From positions 54,843 to 118,842 of the forward strand of contig NZ_JAEFCA010000003.1 of NCBI RefSeq assembly GCF_016405855.1: 64,000 nucleotides of DNA, written 5' to 3'. The notes beneath the pieces are model-generated. The model was not told where the DNA came from, did not search any database, and saw only the letters and a list, made by a program, of their open reading frames with translations. The DNA is from Flavobacterium sp. IB48. Its GTDB lineage: Bacteria; Bacteroidota; Bacteroidia; Flavobacteriales; Flavobacteriaceae. Positions 34,471 to 43,959 of this stretch are shown here, piece by piece. Positions within the stretch are counted from its first letter, which is position 1, and the number at the start of each line of letters is the position of its first letter. A program made the translations under genes and the position numbers.

Positions 34471-36885
34471 ATGATAAAAGAAAAAACCAATACTACACTG
34501 ACATTTGAAGATTTCAAAACTGAGGTATTGAATGACTATACAATTGCTGTAACAAGCCGCGAATGTAGTCTTTTAGGTCGAAAAGAAGTATTAACAGGAA
34601 AGGCTAAATTTGGAATTTTTGGCGATGGAAAAGAAGTTCCGCAGCTAGCAATGGCAAAAGCTTTTAAAAACGGAGATTTCCGTTCTGGATACTACCGCGA
34701 CCAAACTTTTATGATGGCTATCGGTGAACTAAATGCAAAACAATTTTTTGCCGGTCTATACGGTCATACCGATTTAGCTTTTGATCCGATGTCTGCGGGA
34801 AGACAAATGGGCGGACACTTTGTAACGCATAGTTTAAACGAAGACGGTTCTTGGAAAGACTTAACTAAACAAAAAAATTCGAGTTCAGACATATCGCCAA
34901 CAGCAGGGCAAATGCCTAGATTATTAGGTTTGGCTCAAGCATCTAAAATATACAGAGAGGTTGACGGAATCACAATTAAAGATAAATTTTCTGTTAATGG
35001 AAATGAAGTAGCTTGGGGAACAATTGGTAACGCAAGTACTTCTGAAGGTTTATTTTTTGAAACGATAAACGCTGCGGGAGTTTTACAGGTTCCGATGGTT
35101 ATGAGTGTTTGGGATGATGAATACGGAATTTCTGTTCATGCTAAACATCAGACTACAAAAGAAAATATTTCTGAAATTTTAAAAGGATACCAACGCGATG
35201 AAGATTCTAAAGGTTACGAAATCTTTAGAGTAAAAGGTTGGGATTATGCTGAACTAGTTTCGACATATGAAAGAGCTGGAGCAATTGCACGTGAAGAACA
35301 TATTCCTGTTTTAATTCATGTAAACGAATTAACACAGCCTCAAGGCCACTCTACTTCTGGTTCTCATGAACGTTACAAAAGTGCAGAAAGATTGGCTTGG
35401 GAAAGAGATTTTGACTGTATTCGCCAAATGCGTTTGTGGATGATTGCTATTAATATTGCTTCTCCAGAAGAATTGGCCGAACTTGATTTTCAATTAAAGA
35501 AAGAAGTTTTAGAAGCTAAAAAAGAGGCTTGGAATGCTTTTATTAATCCAATTATCGAAGAGCAAAAAAATCTTTTAGCTTTATTGGAGCAAATTGCTGA
35601 AGCAAGCATCAACCATAAAGAAAGAATCAAAAAATTAATTTCTGAATTAGCCGCGATTAAAGCACCTTTAAAAAAGGAATTATTAGTTTACGCTAGAAAG
35701 ATTCTTCGTTTTATTGAGGTTCCAAACAGTAAGGTTCTTTTATCTAATTGGATTACAAATTTCCTAAACGAAACTCAACAGAAATTCAGCAGTAATCAGC
35801 ATTCTGAATCTGCTCAAAATATATTTTCAGTAGAAAAAGTTCTTCCTAAATATGCAGAAAATGCAAAACCAGATTTAGATGGAAGAATGATTTTGCGTGA
35901 TAACTTTGATGCTTTATTTGCAAAATATCCTGAAACTTTAATTTTTGGTGAAGATGTAGGAAACATTGGAGACGTAAATCAAGGTTTAGAAGGCATGCAG
36001 GAAAAATACGGAGAACTTCGTGTTGCCGATGTCGGAATTCGTGAAGCGACTATTATTGGTCAAGGAATCGGAATGGCTTTAAGAGGTTTACGCCCAATTG
36101 CTGAAATTCAGTATTTAGATTATTTACTGTATGCTATTCAGATCATGAGTGACGATTTAGCTACTTTACAATATAGAACGGTTGGAAAACAAAAGGCACC
36201 ATTAATCATTAGAACTCGTGGTCACCGTTTGGAAGGAATCTGGCATTCTGGTTCTCCTATGGGAATGATTATCAATGCAATTCGCGGAATTCACGTTTTG
36301 GTTCCAAGAGACATGACACAGGCAGCTGGTTTTTATAACACTTTGTTAGAATGTGATGAACCTGCTTTGGTTATTGAATGTTTAAATGGATACCGCTTAA
36401 AAGAAAAAACACCGCTAAACTTTGGTGAATTTAAAACACCAATTGGTGTTGTAGAAACTTTAAGAGACGGTTCTGATATTACTTTGGTTTCTTACGGTTC
36501 AACTTTAAGATTGGTTATGCAAGCTGCTAATGAATTAGCAGAAAAAGGAATTGAATGTGAAGTTATTGATATTCAATCTTTACTTCCATTTGATGTTAGC
36601 AAGGACATTGTAAAAAGTGTCGCCAAAACAAATCGTCTATTAGTAATTGACGAAGATGTTCCTGGTGGAGCTTCAGCATTTATTTTACAGCAGATCTTAG
36701 AAGAACAAGATGCATATAAACACCTAGACAGTAAACCACAGACTTTGGCAGCAAAAGCACACAGACCAGCATACGGAACTGATGGTGATTATTTCTCTAA
36801 ACCTTCAGCTGAAGATATTTACGAAAAAGTTTACGACATGATGCACGAAGTAAATCCTTCTAAATATCCAGCTTTATACCAGTAA
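34471..36885 (+). CDS. fused 2-oxoacid dehydrogenase E1 alpha/beta (branched-chain type)
   Basis: An 804-residue thiamine-diphosphate enzyme, E1 alpha and beta in one chain. The alpha half (about 1-370) has GRQMGGHFVTH, the TPP-binding motif GNASTSEGLFFETIN and the phosphorylation-loop-like TSGSHERYKS. A linker of mostly helices (about 370-470) follows, then the beta half (about 475-804) with FGEDVGNIGDVNQGL, EIQYLDYLLYA and the C-terminal transketolase domain (VSYGSTLRLVMQAANEL). It decarboxylates 2-oxoacids and passes acyl groups to an E2 lipoamide partner encoded elsewhere. Fusion is normal in Bacteroidota; the specific acid (branched-chain most likely) is inferred. Confidence 0.9.
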   Translation: MIKEKTNTTLTFEDFKTEVLNDYTIAVTSRECSLLGRKEVLTGKAKFGIFGDGKEVPQLAMAKAFKNGDFRSGYYRDQTFMMAIGELNAKQFFAGLYGHTDLAFDPMSAGRQMGGHFVTHSLNEDGSWKDLTKQKNSSSDISPTAGQMPRLLGLAQASKIYREVDGITIKDKFSVNGNEVAWGTIGNASTSEGLFFETINAAGVLQVPMVMSVWDDEYGISVHAKHQTTKENISEILKGYQRDEDSKGYEIFRVKGWDYAELVSTYERAGAIAREEHIPVLIHVNELTQPQGHSTSGSHERYKSAERLAWERDFDCIRQMRLWMIAINIASPEELAELDFQLKKEVLEAKKEAWNAFINPIIEEQKNLLALLEQIAEASINHKERIKKLISELAAIKAPLKKELLVYARKILRFIEVPNSKVLLSNWITNFLNETQQKFSSNQHSESAQNIFSVEKVLPKYAENAKPDLDGRMILRDNFDALFAKYPETLIFGEDVGNIGDVNQGLEGMQEKYGELRVADVGIREATIIGQGIGMALRGLRPIAEIQYLDYLLYAIQIMSDDLATLQYRTVGKQKAPLIIRTRGHRLEGIWHSGSPMGMIINAIRGIHVLVPRDMTQAAGFYNTLLECDEPALVIECLNGYRLKEKTPLNFGEFKTPIGVVETLRDGSDITLVSYGSTLRLVMQAANELAEKGIECEVIDIQSLLPFDVSKDIVKSVAKTNRLLVIDEDVPGGASAFILQQILEEQDAYKHLDSKPQTLAAKAHRPAYGTDGDYFSKPSAEDIYEKVYDMMHEVNPSKYPALYQ

Positions 36886-36903
36886 TTAAGAATTTTAGAT
36901 ACT

Positions 36904-36937
36904 AAAAACGCTCCAAGATTTTGGAGCGTTTTTTTTT
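36904..36937. terminator. terminator after the E1 gene
   Basis: AACGCTCCAA and TTGGAGCGTT form a tight hairpin followed by T8, about 18 bp past the stop codon. Confidence 0.9.
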
Positions 36938-36958
36938 ACCCAAAGTAAACACACAGTT

Positions 36959-37047
36959 TTGTCATTTCGACGAAGGAGAAATCTCCGCAATGCAAATCAA
37001 TCTTTGTCGAGCCACTTACAGAGATTTCTCCTTCGTCGAAATGACAA
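36959..37047. repeat. dispersed palindromic element, copy 2
   Basis: 89 bp with the same inverted arms as copy 1 at 29988-30089 (core CGACGAAGGAGAAATCTCC and its complement) and the shared central AATCTTTG block. It sits between the E1 terminator and the end of kdsB, that is between convergent genes, again just after a terminator. The element has no coding capacity; it resembles REP/MITE-type non-autonomous repeats. Confidence 0.8.
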
Positions 37048-37074
37048 GATTGTAGATAATGTTACTCAAATTAA

Positions 37075-37809
37075 TTAAAGATCCTTCAGCATAGCTCTCG
37101 CTCTCTCCAAATCTTCTGCTGTATCAATCCCAATTCCAACATGCGTTGTTTCAACCATTTTAATGCGTTTTCCGAATTCTAAATATCTTAACTGCTCCAA
37201 CTTCTCAGAAGCTTCTAAAGATTTCATTGGGAGGCTGTAAAAGTCTAATAAAGCTTGTTTTCTAAAAGCATAAATTCCGATATGCTGAAAGTATCTCACT
37301 CCAACATTTTTCTCTCTTGGATACGGAATTACAGAACGCGAAAAATACAAGGCGAACTGTGATTGATCTACCACTACTTTTACATTATTCGGATTATTGA
37401 TTTCCTCTTCATCTGATATTTCACGCATTAGCGAAGCCAAATCAATCTTTTTGTCTGCATCATTTTTAAAAACCGATAAAACCTGTTCTAATGGTCCCGC
37501 TTCTGTAAAAGGCTCGTCACCTTGCACATTCACTACAATATCAACATCCAAATTCGCAACGGCTTCTGCAATTCGATCACTTCCAGATTCATGTTCTTTA
37601 ATACTCATAATGGCTTTTCCGCCATTAGAAACAATTTCGTCAAAAATCAAATCAGAATCGGTTACGACAAAAACATCATTAAACAAATTTGTCGAAACTG
37701 CTGCTTCATAAGTTCTCAGGATTACTGTTTTACCTCCCAAATCCTGCATTAACTTAGCAGGAAAACGAGTTGAAGCATATCGTGCCGGAATTACAGATAT
37801 TATTTTCAT
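37075..37809 (-). CDS. kdsB: 3-deoxy-manno-octulosonate cytidylyltransferase
   Basis: A 244-residue enzyme that makes CMP-Kdo from CTP and Kdo for LPS inner core synthesis. The N-terminal nucleotide-binding motif [20 protein letters not shown] (residues 7-26), VFVVTDSD, the VNVQGDEPF Mg2+ site (about 93-101) and [14 protein letters not shown] (about 177-190) are all typical. The C-terminus ends in [14 protein letters not shown], the normal ending. It is followed on the same strand by nothing closer than the repeat element; upstream is a 174-residue membrane protein gene, 3 bp away. Confidence 0.95.
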   Translation of the reverse strand: MKIISVIPARYASTRFPAKLMQDLGGKTVILRTYEAAVSTNLFNDVFVVTDSDLIFDEIVSNGGKAIMSIKEHESGSDRIAEAVANLDVDIVVNVQGDEPFTEAGPLEQVLSVFKNDADKKIDLASLMREISDEEEINNPNNVKVVVDQSQFALYFSRSVIPYPREKNVGVRYFQHIGIYAFRKQALLDFYSLPMKSLEASEKLEQLRYLEFGKRIKMVETTHVGIGIDTAEDLERARAMLKDL

Positions 37810-37812
37810 TTT

Positions 37813-38337
37813 TTAATTATTTATCAATTTTGAATTTATAGATAAAACTTGACCTTTTTTATCTTGCATTTTTTGAATATCGTTTTCTATTACTCGCACC
37901 ATCTTTTTCGGAAGTCCTTCTATAATATAATCATCTGTATAAAATTCTTTATTATAATACAATTCTCCACCTTCATAACTACTGTCACTAAACGAAAAAC
38001 AATCTTTTTTTCGATTTTTATACATCTTTACAAATCTTCTTTCAAAATAATATCGATTCAATGGATACTCTTTTATTTCTACTACATTTCCTAGAAAATT
38101 TATTTTTTCAATAGTAATTACTTCTTTTTCAGAATCTATTGTAAATTTTAAATTTACTGAAGCAACAAATGCTAATGTACCACAAAGCAAAAAAAATACA
38201 AACCAAAAGACCACTGCTATTATCGAACCGCTAAATGCAGAAAATAAAATTATTAGCAATGCAACAATTGCAAAAAATATAAATTGATCTTTTTTTGATG
38301 ACTGATAAACTTTGACGTTTTCGTTTACTATTTCCAT
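37813..38337 (-). CDS. hypothetical membrane protein
   Basis: A 174-residue protein that I do not recognise. Two adjacent hydrophobic segments at about 17-37 and 42-64 (FIFFAIVALLIILFSAFSG and IAVVFWFVFFLLCG) are followed by a soluble, lysine- and glutamate-rich domain. In it FTIDSEKEVITIEKINFLG and YYFERRFVKMYKNRKKD look like beta-strands of a PH-like fold, which is common in small two-TM proteins. It ends 3 bp before the kdsB start and is probably co-transcribed with it. No function can be assigned. Confidence 0.7.
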   Translation of the reverse strand: MEIVNENVKVYQSSKKDQFIFFAIVALLIILFSAFSGSIIAVVFWFVFFLLCGTLAFVASVNLKFTIDSEKEVITIEKINFLGNVVEIKEYPLNRYYFERRFVKMYKNRKKDCFSFSDSSYEGGELYYNKEFYTDDYIIEGLPKKMVRVIENDIQKMQDKKGQVLSINSKLINN

Positions 38338-38449
38338 ATCATAACAAATATACTATACATCAGGAGCTTTCTAAAATATATTTATAACATATTTCTTAAC
38401 GCATTGCATTTTAATATCTTATAATATTTTTACTTTTATAAGAAAAAAC

Positions 38450-39787
38450 ATGAAGAAAAACTTTACCTTACTCCTGCTCTATTTCTTTTTAATTTTTACT
38501 TCTAATACTTTTTCTCAGAACAAATCGGACATTTTAAATCCATTCTCAAATCGGATTTTTCCTGGAAAGGGATATCAACCTATTCAAGATTTAAAATGGA
38601 AATTCAAGACTGAAGGAAAAATCTTTTCTTCTCCAATTGTACAAAACGAAACAGTTTATATTGGTAGCGAAGATGGTTATTTTTATGCTATAGATGAAAA
38701 ATCTGGAACTCTAAAATGGAAATTTAAAACCAGTGGCGCTGTTCATAGCTCAGCAAGCCTTTACAATGACATTGTCTATTTTGGAAGTTTTGATGGACAT
38801 TATTATGCTGTAAATGCCAAAACAGGAAAAGAAATCTGGCGTTTTAAAACCAAGGGCGAACATTGGTACAGCGAAATCGGAATGTGGGGAATGAAACCAA
38901 GCGATTTACTTATGGCTGATTTATGGGATTTTTATCTTTCGACACCTGTTATCTACCTAGACAATAAATCGGCATTGGCAATTTTGGGAAGTAGTGATGG
39001 AAATATATATGCCGTTGACGCTAAAAATGGAAGTTTAAAATGGAATTTCCAGACAAAGGCAGCAATACATAGCACTCCTGTTCTAGATAAAAGTACCGTT
39101 TATTTTGGCGGTTGGGATGGTATTTTTTATGCTTTAGATGCAAAAACAGGAAAAGAAAAATGGAAGTTTTCTACCGAAATTAAGACTGGCTTTACAGGAA
39201 TTCAAGCGTCAGCAGAGGTTTCTGATGGCATAGTCTATTTTGGCGCTAGAGATCCTTATTTCTTTGCACTTGATGCTGCTACAGGAAAAGTAATTTGGAA
39301 GTATAATGCTGAAAATTCATGGATCTTAAGTTCTGCCGTTATTAAGAACAATACTGTTTATGTGGGAACCTCAGATACTTATGCTTTATTGGCTTTAGAT
39401 GCAAAAACGGGAAAAGAAAAATACCGTTTTAAAGGTAACGGATATGTTTACTCTTCTCCTGCAATTGCCGGAAACACAATTTATTTTGGAGATTTTACCG
39501 GAAATTTCTTCGACTTGAATCTTCTTTCTGACGGAAAAGAATCGAATACTATTTCGACAGAAAACAGAAATAAATATGCTGAAAGTATTCTCAATAATAA
39601 TCTATTAGATTTTGGATTCGTGGCAAAACAAGCTGACTTATCTATTTATTCTGAAAACAAAAGAATAATGGATGAATTTTATAAATTAGGCCCAATTGTT
39701 TCTTCTCCATTTATCAATAACAATGTGATTTTTTACGGAAGCGCAGACGGTTATTTATATGCTTATAATTTGAAAAAGGAAAAATAA
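38450..39787 (+). CDS. PQQ-binding-like beta-propeller repeat protein
   Basis: A 445-residue exported protein with a signal peptide (to about residue 22, SNTFSQ) and at least seven PQQ-type blades. Each has a strand pattern like TVYIGSEDGYFYAIDEKSG-LKWKFKT: YFGSFDGHYYAVNAKTGKEIW, ILGSSDGNIYAVDAKNG, YFGGWDGIFYALDAKTGKEKW, YFGARDPYFFALDAATGKVIW. No catalytic domain is attached. It resembles BamB-like and quinoprotein-dehydrogenase propellers, but no cofactor or lipobox is evident, so it is probably a periplasmic binding or scaffold protein. Single gene. Confidence 0.85.
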   Translation: MKKNFTLLLLYFFLIFTSNTFSQNKSDILNPFSNRIFPGKGYQPIQDLKWKFKTEGKIFSSPIVQNETVYIGSEDGYFYAIDEKSGTLKWKFKTSGAVHSSASLYNDIVYFGSFDGHYYAVNAKTGKEIWRFKTKGEHWYSEIGMWGMKPSDLLMADLWDFYLSTPVIYLDNKSALAILGSSDGNIYAVDAKNGSLKWNFQTKAAIHSTPVLDKSTVYFGGWDGIFYALDAKTGKEKWKFSTEIKTGFTGIQASAEVSDGIVYFGARDPYFFALDAATGKVIWKYNAENSWILSSAVIKNNTVYVGTSDTYALLALDAKTGKEKYRFKGNGYVYSSPAIAGNTIYFGDFTGNFFDLNLLSDGKESNTISTENRNKYAESILNNNLLDFGFVAKQADLSIYSENKRIMDEFYKLGPIVSSPFINNNVIFYGSADGYLYAYNLKKEK

Positions 39788-39861
39788 TCTTAACGAATTT
39801 CTGCGAAAAAACTTTGCGAATCTTTGTGTTATATCTATTGCACAAAGATTTGTAAAGTAAA

Positions 39862-40692
39862 TTAAACAATCTTTACAGATGTCATACTTAAAGAACCTGC
39901 TAATAATTTGTCATTAAACAGATCTAATTCATCTTTTTTATCCTTTAGGCCCAAAGTATACAATAACGGGAGATAATGCTCTGGAGTTGGAACTGCCAAT
40001 TGAACGGCTTTATTTAATTTTTCAAAATCTATTAAAGGCTGAAAATTTCCATCTAACAAATAATTATTTACAATTTCGCGAGCTTCAATTGCCCAATCGT
40101 AACCATAATTGTCTTTATCAAAATTTCTGAAATCGACCATTCTAAGATTGTGGACAATATTACCGCTTCCGATAATTAAAACACCTTTGTAGCGAAGCGC
40201 CTGCAGTTTTTGAGCCAATTCAAAATGGTATTGACCCGATTTTGTATAATCAATGCTCAACTGAATTACTGGAACATCTGCATTTGGGTATAAATGCTTG
40301 ATAACACTCCAAGCTCCATGATCCAACCCCCAATGTTCATCTAATTCAACCATAACTGGATTTAGCATCTTTTGCGTTTCAACAGCTAATTCTGGACTCC
40401 CTTTTGCGGGATATTGCACATCAAAAAGCGCCTGCGGAAAACCTCCAAAATCATGAATAGTTCTTGGCATTTCCATAGAAGTCACTTTTGTTCCCTTTGT
40501 AAACCAATGCGCCGAAACGCATAAAATAGCATTGGGTTGCGGAAGTGTTTTTGCCAAATTACGAAAACCCGTCACAAACTGATTTTCTTCAATAGCATTC
40601 ATCGGGCTACCGTGGCCTAAAAATAGAACTGGCATTTTATCGGTATTCGAAAACGTTGATGAAATCGAATGTAAGTCGTTTAGTGTTGTCAT
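39862..40692 (-). CDS. ygiD: extradiol dioxygenase, YgiD type (4,5-DOPA dioxygenase)
   Basis: A 276-residue class III extradiol ring-cleavage dioxygenase. Metal ligands are the His in VLFLGHGSPMNAIEEN (about residue 27) and in SAHWFTKGTKV (about 62), with a further conserved His in EHWGLDHGAWSVIKHLYPN (about 118-136) and the GSGNIVHNLRM region (about 175-185). YgiD from E. coli cleaves L-DOPA to 4,5-seco-DOPA. All motifs are intact. The gene is monocistronic; the physiological substrate is unknown. Confidence 0.9.
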   Translation of the reverse strand: MTTLNDLHSISSTFSNTDKMPVLFLGHGSPMNAIEENQFVTGFRNLAKTLPQPNAILCVSAHWFTKGTKVTSMEMPRTIHDFGGFPQALFDVQYPAKGSPELAVETQKMLNPVMVELDEHWGLDHGAWSVIKHLYPNADVPVIQLSIDYTKSGQYHFELAQKLQALRYKGVLIIGSGNIVHNLRMVDFRNFDKDNYGYDWAIEAREIVNNYLLDGNFQPLIDFEKLNKAVQLAVPTPEHYLPLLYTLGLKDKKDELDLFNDKLLAGSLSMTSVKIV

Positions 40693-40708
40693 TTGCTAAA
40701 ACTTTTTT

Positions 40709-40787
40709 TCTGCCACGAATTTCACGAATTACACTAATTTACCTAACTTTTAAAAAATTCGTGCTAATTCGTGAAATTCGTGGCAGA
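40709..40787. repeat. 23-bp perfect inverted repeat between ygiD and the helicase gene
   Basis: The left arm 40709-40731 and right arm 40765-40787 are exact reverse complements over 23 bp (core GCCACGAATTTCACGAATTA), around a 33-bp AT-rich loop. It ends three bases before the helicase stop codon and so can form the 3' hairpin of that mRNA. Its arms also contain internal CACGAATT repetition. Sequences of this kind are, as far as I recall, widely dispersed in Flavobacterium. Confidence 0.75.
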
Positions 40788-40790
40788 CAA

Positions 40791-42200
40791 TTACTCTTCA
40801 AAACTCTCGTCTTTAAAGCCTATCAAATATAGCTTATTTTTGGCACGTGTCATAGCGGTATAAAGCCATCTAATATAATCAGTATCAATGCCGTTTGGAA
40901 GAAATGGCTGTTCAATAAAAACAGTATTCCACTGCCCACCTTGCGATTTATGACACGTTATGGCATAAGAGAATTTAACTTGTAATCCGTTAAAATATTC
41001 GTTTTCTTTTACCTTCTGAAATCTCTTGTATTTAGTCGGCTCATCTTCATAATCTTTCATTACTTCTTCGTACAAACGATTTGATTCTTCATAAGTTAAA
41101 GAAGGCGATTCGCTTGTTAAAGTATCTAGAATTAAAACCGTTTCAAAAGGTTTTTGCTCTGGATAATCGACCATTCTGATTTTTACTTTCGCAAACTTAA
41201 ACCCGTATAATTCTCTGATTCCGAAAAGTTCTAAAACTTCAATAATATCTCCGTTGGCAATAAATCCAGCTTCATCGGTTTCTTTCAGCCAGAAATAATT
41301 GTTTTTTACAACCATTAAAAAGTCACCAACCGAAAGTTCGCTTTCTTTAAATAAAATTCGACTTCTAATTTGCTCATTATATTGATTTGCGCGTTTATTA
41401 GAACGGACAATAAAAGCAGTATCTTCAATACTATAATTACTGTATGCTGTATTAATCGCGTCTTGAATGTCGTAACCATCAGTAAGTCGAACGATATCCT
41501 TAAACTTCTTTACGTTGAATTTAAATTCTGTTATAAAACTCTCTTTCAGCAATTCACGCAATTCAGTAGCATTGTATAAAATTCCCGAACTTTCTTCCTG
41601 ACGCATTACTTCGTCCAACTCGATATGTTCAATTTCTTTATCATAATGAATTCCCAAAGTCTGAATGTCAAGCGCTGGACTTATATCTAAATTTACTGGA
41701 GGTAACTGTGCTGTATCTCCCAAAAGAATCATTTTGCAATTGTTTCCAGAATAAACATAATTGATCAAATCGTCTAAAAGCGATCCACTGTCTAATGTGC
41801 TATCTGAAATCATCGAAGCCTCGTCGACGATAAAAATGGTGTTTTTATGTTTATTTACTTGTTTGGTAAAAGCCACGCCACCACCAGATGATTTCTTCGG
41901 GAAATAGATTTTTTTATGAATTGTAAATGCTGGATTATTTGAATAATTGGCAATTACTTTTGCCGCTCGTCCCGTTGGCGCCAACAAAACATATTTTTTG
42001 TTGATATCGCCAAGATTATTAACGATGGTAGAAATAACGGTAGTTTTTCCTGTTCCCGCATATCCTTTTAAAACGAAAATCGTGTCGTTTTGAGGTTCGG
42101 TTAGGAAGATTGCAATTTTCTGAAAAAAAATATCCTGTTTGTAAGTTGGAGCAAAAGGAAATCGTTTTTGTAAAGTACCGTAAAACTGTGCAGAATTCAT
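40791..42200 (-). CDS. RecD-like ATP-dependent DNA helicase (superfamily 1B)
   Basis: A 469-residue protein with Walker A LKGYAGTGKTTVIS (near residue 42), Walker B FIVDEASMISD (about 125), motif III LLGDTAQLPPV and the C-terminal UvrD_C_2 motif YAITCHKSQGGQWNTVFIE with YTAMTRAKNKLYLIG. The core is a short AAA_30/RecD helicase without the N-terminal OB and helix-hairpin-helix parts of RecD2. I begin at ATG 42200 (MNSAQFYGTLQKRF) since the additional upstream 18 residues are not helicase-like. Probable role in DNA repair or replication fork maintenance. Confidence 0.88.
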   Translation of the reverse strand: MNSAQFYGTLQKRFPFAPTYKQDIFFQKIAIFLTEPQNDTIFVLKGYAGTGKTTVISTIVNNLGDINKKYVLLAPTGRAAKVIANYSNNPAFTIHKKIYFPKKSSGGGVAFTKQVNKHKNTIFIVDEASMISDSTLDSGSLLDDLINYVYSGNNCKMILLGDTAQLPPVNLDISPALDIQTLGIHYDKEIEHIELDEVMRQEESSGILYNATELRELLKESFITEFKFNVKKFKDIVRLTDGYDIQDAINTAYSNYSIEDTAFIVRSNKRANQYNEQIRSRILFKESELSVGDFLMVVKNNYFWLKETDEAGFIANGDIIEVLELFGIRELYGFKFAKVKIRMVDYPEQKPFETVLILDTLTSESPSLTYEESNRLYEEVMKDYEDEPTKYKRFQKVKENEYFNGLQVKFSYAITCHKSQGGQWNTVFIEQPFLPNGIDTDYIRWLYTAMTRAKNKLYLIGFKDESFEE

Positions 42201-42400
42201 AAAGTGATATTGAAATACAAAGTTCGCTTTTTTTAATGGCAATGGCAATTTCAAAATTCAATAGTAATTGCAATAAATAGCAAAAAACAATCAATTAGCA
42301 CCCAAACAAAATATAACTAATTAATTTTCAATTAAATAAACCTTTTCTTAACCTTGTTTTAAACTCAAATCCAAATTGTTTTTTGAAATTGCAATTATAA

Positions 42401-42426
42401 TTGTTCCTTTTTAATTTGTAAGTTTG
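42401..42426 (+). promoter_or_regulatory. promoter of the DUF3822-rsmD operon
   Basis: TTG at 42401-42403, 15 nt spacer, then TAAGTTTG at 42419-42426, matching the Bacteroidota TTG/TAnnTTTG pattern with a slightly short spacer. The ATG follows at 42481. Confidence 0.45.
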
Positions 42427-42480
42427 TGGTCGCTTAAATTCTTTCTTGATTTAAAACAGGTAACGAATTGTAAATCAACT

Positions 42481-43302
42481 ATGTCATTACAAAATACTAA
42501 CATTACTTCAAAAAATTACAGGAAACTTTCTATTCAGGTTTCTCTGACTGGATTTTCATATTGCTGTTTTGATACTTTAAATAATATCATTACTTCTTTT
42601 AAAGAAATAAAGTTTGATACTACTAACAAAACATCTCGAATTGAAGATTTATTCAATGAAGCTTTCAGAAATAATCCTGAATTAAAAAACAATTACGATG
42701 AAGTAATGGTTATTCACAACAATAACCTTTCTACTTTTGTTCCGACTGCTTTGTTTGACGAAAATTATTTAGGAAGTTACTTGCAATATACTTCGAAAGT
42801 ATTCGAAACAGATCATTTTACTTTTGATCAAATCCCAAATTATCAAATGAATTCGGTTTATATTCCGTTTGTGAACATAAACAATTTTCTAATTGACAAT
42901 GTAGGCTCTTTTGATTATAAACATGCCAATAGTATTTTGGTCGAAAAAATCTTGGATGGCTCACGAAACAACGACGATAAGAAAATGATCGTCAATTTTA
43001 ATCCAGGAAATTTCGAAATAATCGTTGTGCAAAATCAAAAACTTTTGCTTTTTAATTCATTCGAATACAATACTCCAGAAGATTTTATCTACTATATTTT
43101 ATTTACGGCTGAGCAAATGAGTATGAATCCCGAAAGTTTCAAATTAGAACTTTTAGGAACTATTACAGAAAACGATCCGTTTTATGCTATAGCTTACAAA
43201 TATGTGCGCCATATTTCTTTTATAGACGTTTCAAAACTAAAAGAAAGAAATAGTTTTACAACCGCTCAAAATCAAAAACATTATATCTTATTTCAATCAT
43301 GA
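42481..43302 (+). CDS. DUF3822 family protein
   Basis: A 273-residue cytoplasmic protein matching DUF3822, a Bacteroidota family of unknown function encoded just before rsmD. Visible landmarks are KNYRKLSIQVSLTGFSYCCFD at the N-terminus, YDEVMVIHNNNLSTFVPTALF in the middle and NFNPGNFEIIVVQNQKLLLFN; the pattern is compatible with an actin-like ATPase fold, but no ATP motif is certain. I use the ATG at 42481 rather than the longer frame from 42424. It overlaps rsmD by four bases (ATGA), so the pair is translationally coupled. Confidence 0.85.
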   Translation: MSLQNTNITSKNYRKLSIQVSLTGFSYCCFDTLNNIITSFKEIKFDTTNKTSRIEDLFNEAFRNNPELKNNYDEVMVIHNNNLSTFVPTALFDENYLGSYLQYTSKVFETDHFTFDQIPNYQMNSVYIPFVNINNFLIDNVGSFDYKHANSILVEKILDGSRNNDDKKMIVNFNPGNFEIIVVQNQKLLLFNSFEYNTPEDFIYYILFTAEQMSMNPESFKLELLGTITENDPFYAIAYKYVRHISFIDVSKLKERNSFTTAQNQKHYILFQS

Positions 43303-43907
43303 GAATCATTTCAGGAAAATACAAAGGACGCAGAATTTTTCCGCCAAAAAATCTACCTGTAAGGCCAACGACTGACATGAGTAAAGAAGCATTGTTTAAT
43401 GTTTTGAATAACCATTTTAATTTTGACAGTTTAAAGGTTTTAGATCTTTTTTCGGGAACAGGAAACATCAGTTATGAATTTGCTTCACGCGGAAGCGCAC
43501 CTATTACGTCTGTAGATGGAGATTTTGGATGCGTTAAATTTATCAAACAAGTTTCTTCTGAATATGATTTTGATATTGCTGCAACGAAAAGCGATGTTTT
43601 TAAATTTTTAGAAAATTCTAAAACAACTTACGATATCATCTTTGCTGATCCGCCTTACGGATTGGATCAGGCTACTTTTGAAAAAATTGTTCTAACCGTT
43701 TTCGAAAGAGATTTATTGGAAGATGATGGAATGATGATTATCGAGCATTCAAAATACACCAAATTGGATCACATGAGTAATTTTTCTTTTCAGAAAAGTT
43801 ACGGCGGTTCTTTTTTTAGTTTCTTCGAACTAAATTCAACCGATGATGATGAAGAATTGCCTCATGATGATATTACTAAAAAAGAAACCGAAGAAGACGA
43901 AGGATAA
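43299..43907 (+). CDS. rsmD: 16S rRNA (guanine(966)-N(2))-methyltransferase
   Basis: A 202-residue SAM-dependent methyltransferase modifying G966 of 16S rRNA. The sequence opens MRIISGKYKGRRIFPP, has RPTTDMSKEALFN, the SAM-binding motif I LDLFSGTGNISYEFASRG (about 46-63) and the catalytic motif IV DIIFADPPYGL (about 109-119). The C-terminus carries an unusual acidic tail (DDDEELPHDDITKKETEEDEG) that is longer than in E. coli RsmD. It is the second gene of the DUF3822 operon and ends at a strong terminator. Confidence 0.94.
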   Translation: MRIISGKYKGRRIFPPKNLPVRPTTDMSKEALFNVLNNHFNFDSLKVLDLFSGTGNISYEFASRGSAPITSVDGDFGCVKFIKQVSSEYDFDIAATKSDVFKFLENSKTTYDIIFADPPYGLDQATFEKIVLTVFERDLLEDDGMMIIEHSKYTKLDHMSNFSFQKSYGGSFFSFFELNSTDDDEELPHDDITKKETEEDEG

Positions 43908-43924
43908 CGATCTTTCTAAAACAT

Positions 43925-43956
43925 AAAAAAATCCCTTGAGAATCAAGGGATTTTTT
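43925..43956. terminator. bidirectional terminator between rsmD and the outer-membrane receptor
   Basis: TCCCTTGA and TCAAGGGA form an 8-bp stem extended by A7/T6 tracts, between convergent genes. Confidence 0.9.
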
Positions 43957-43959
43957 ATT

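Noticed and set aside
42201..42254. N-terminal extension of the helicase
   Set aside because: The extension is not family-like and ATG 42200 gives the usual SF1B helicase N-terminus.
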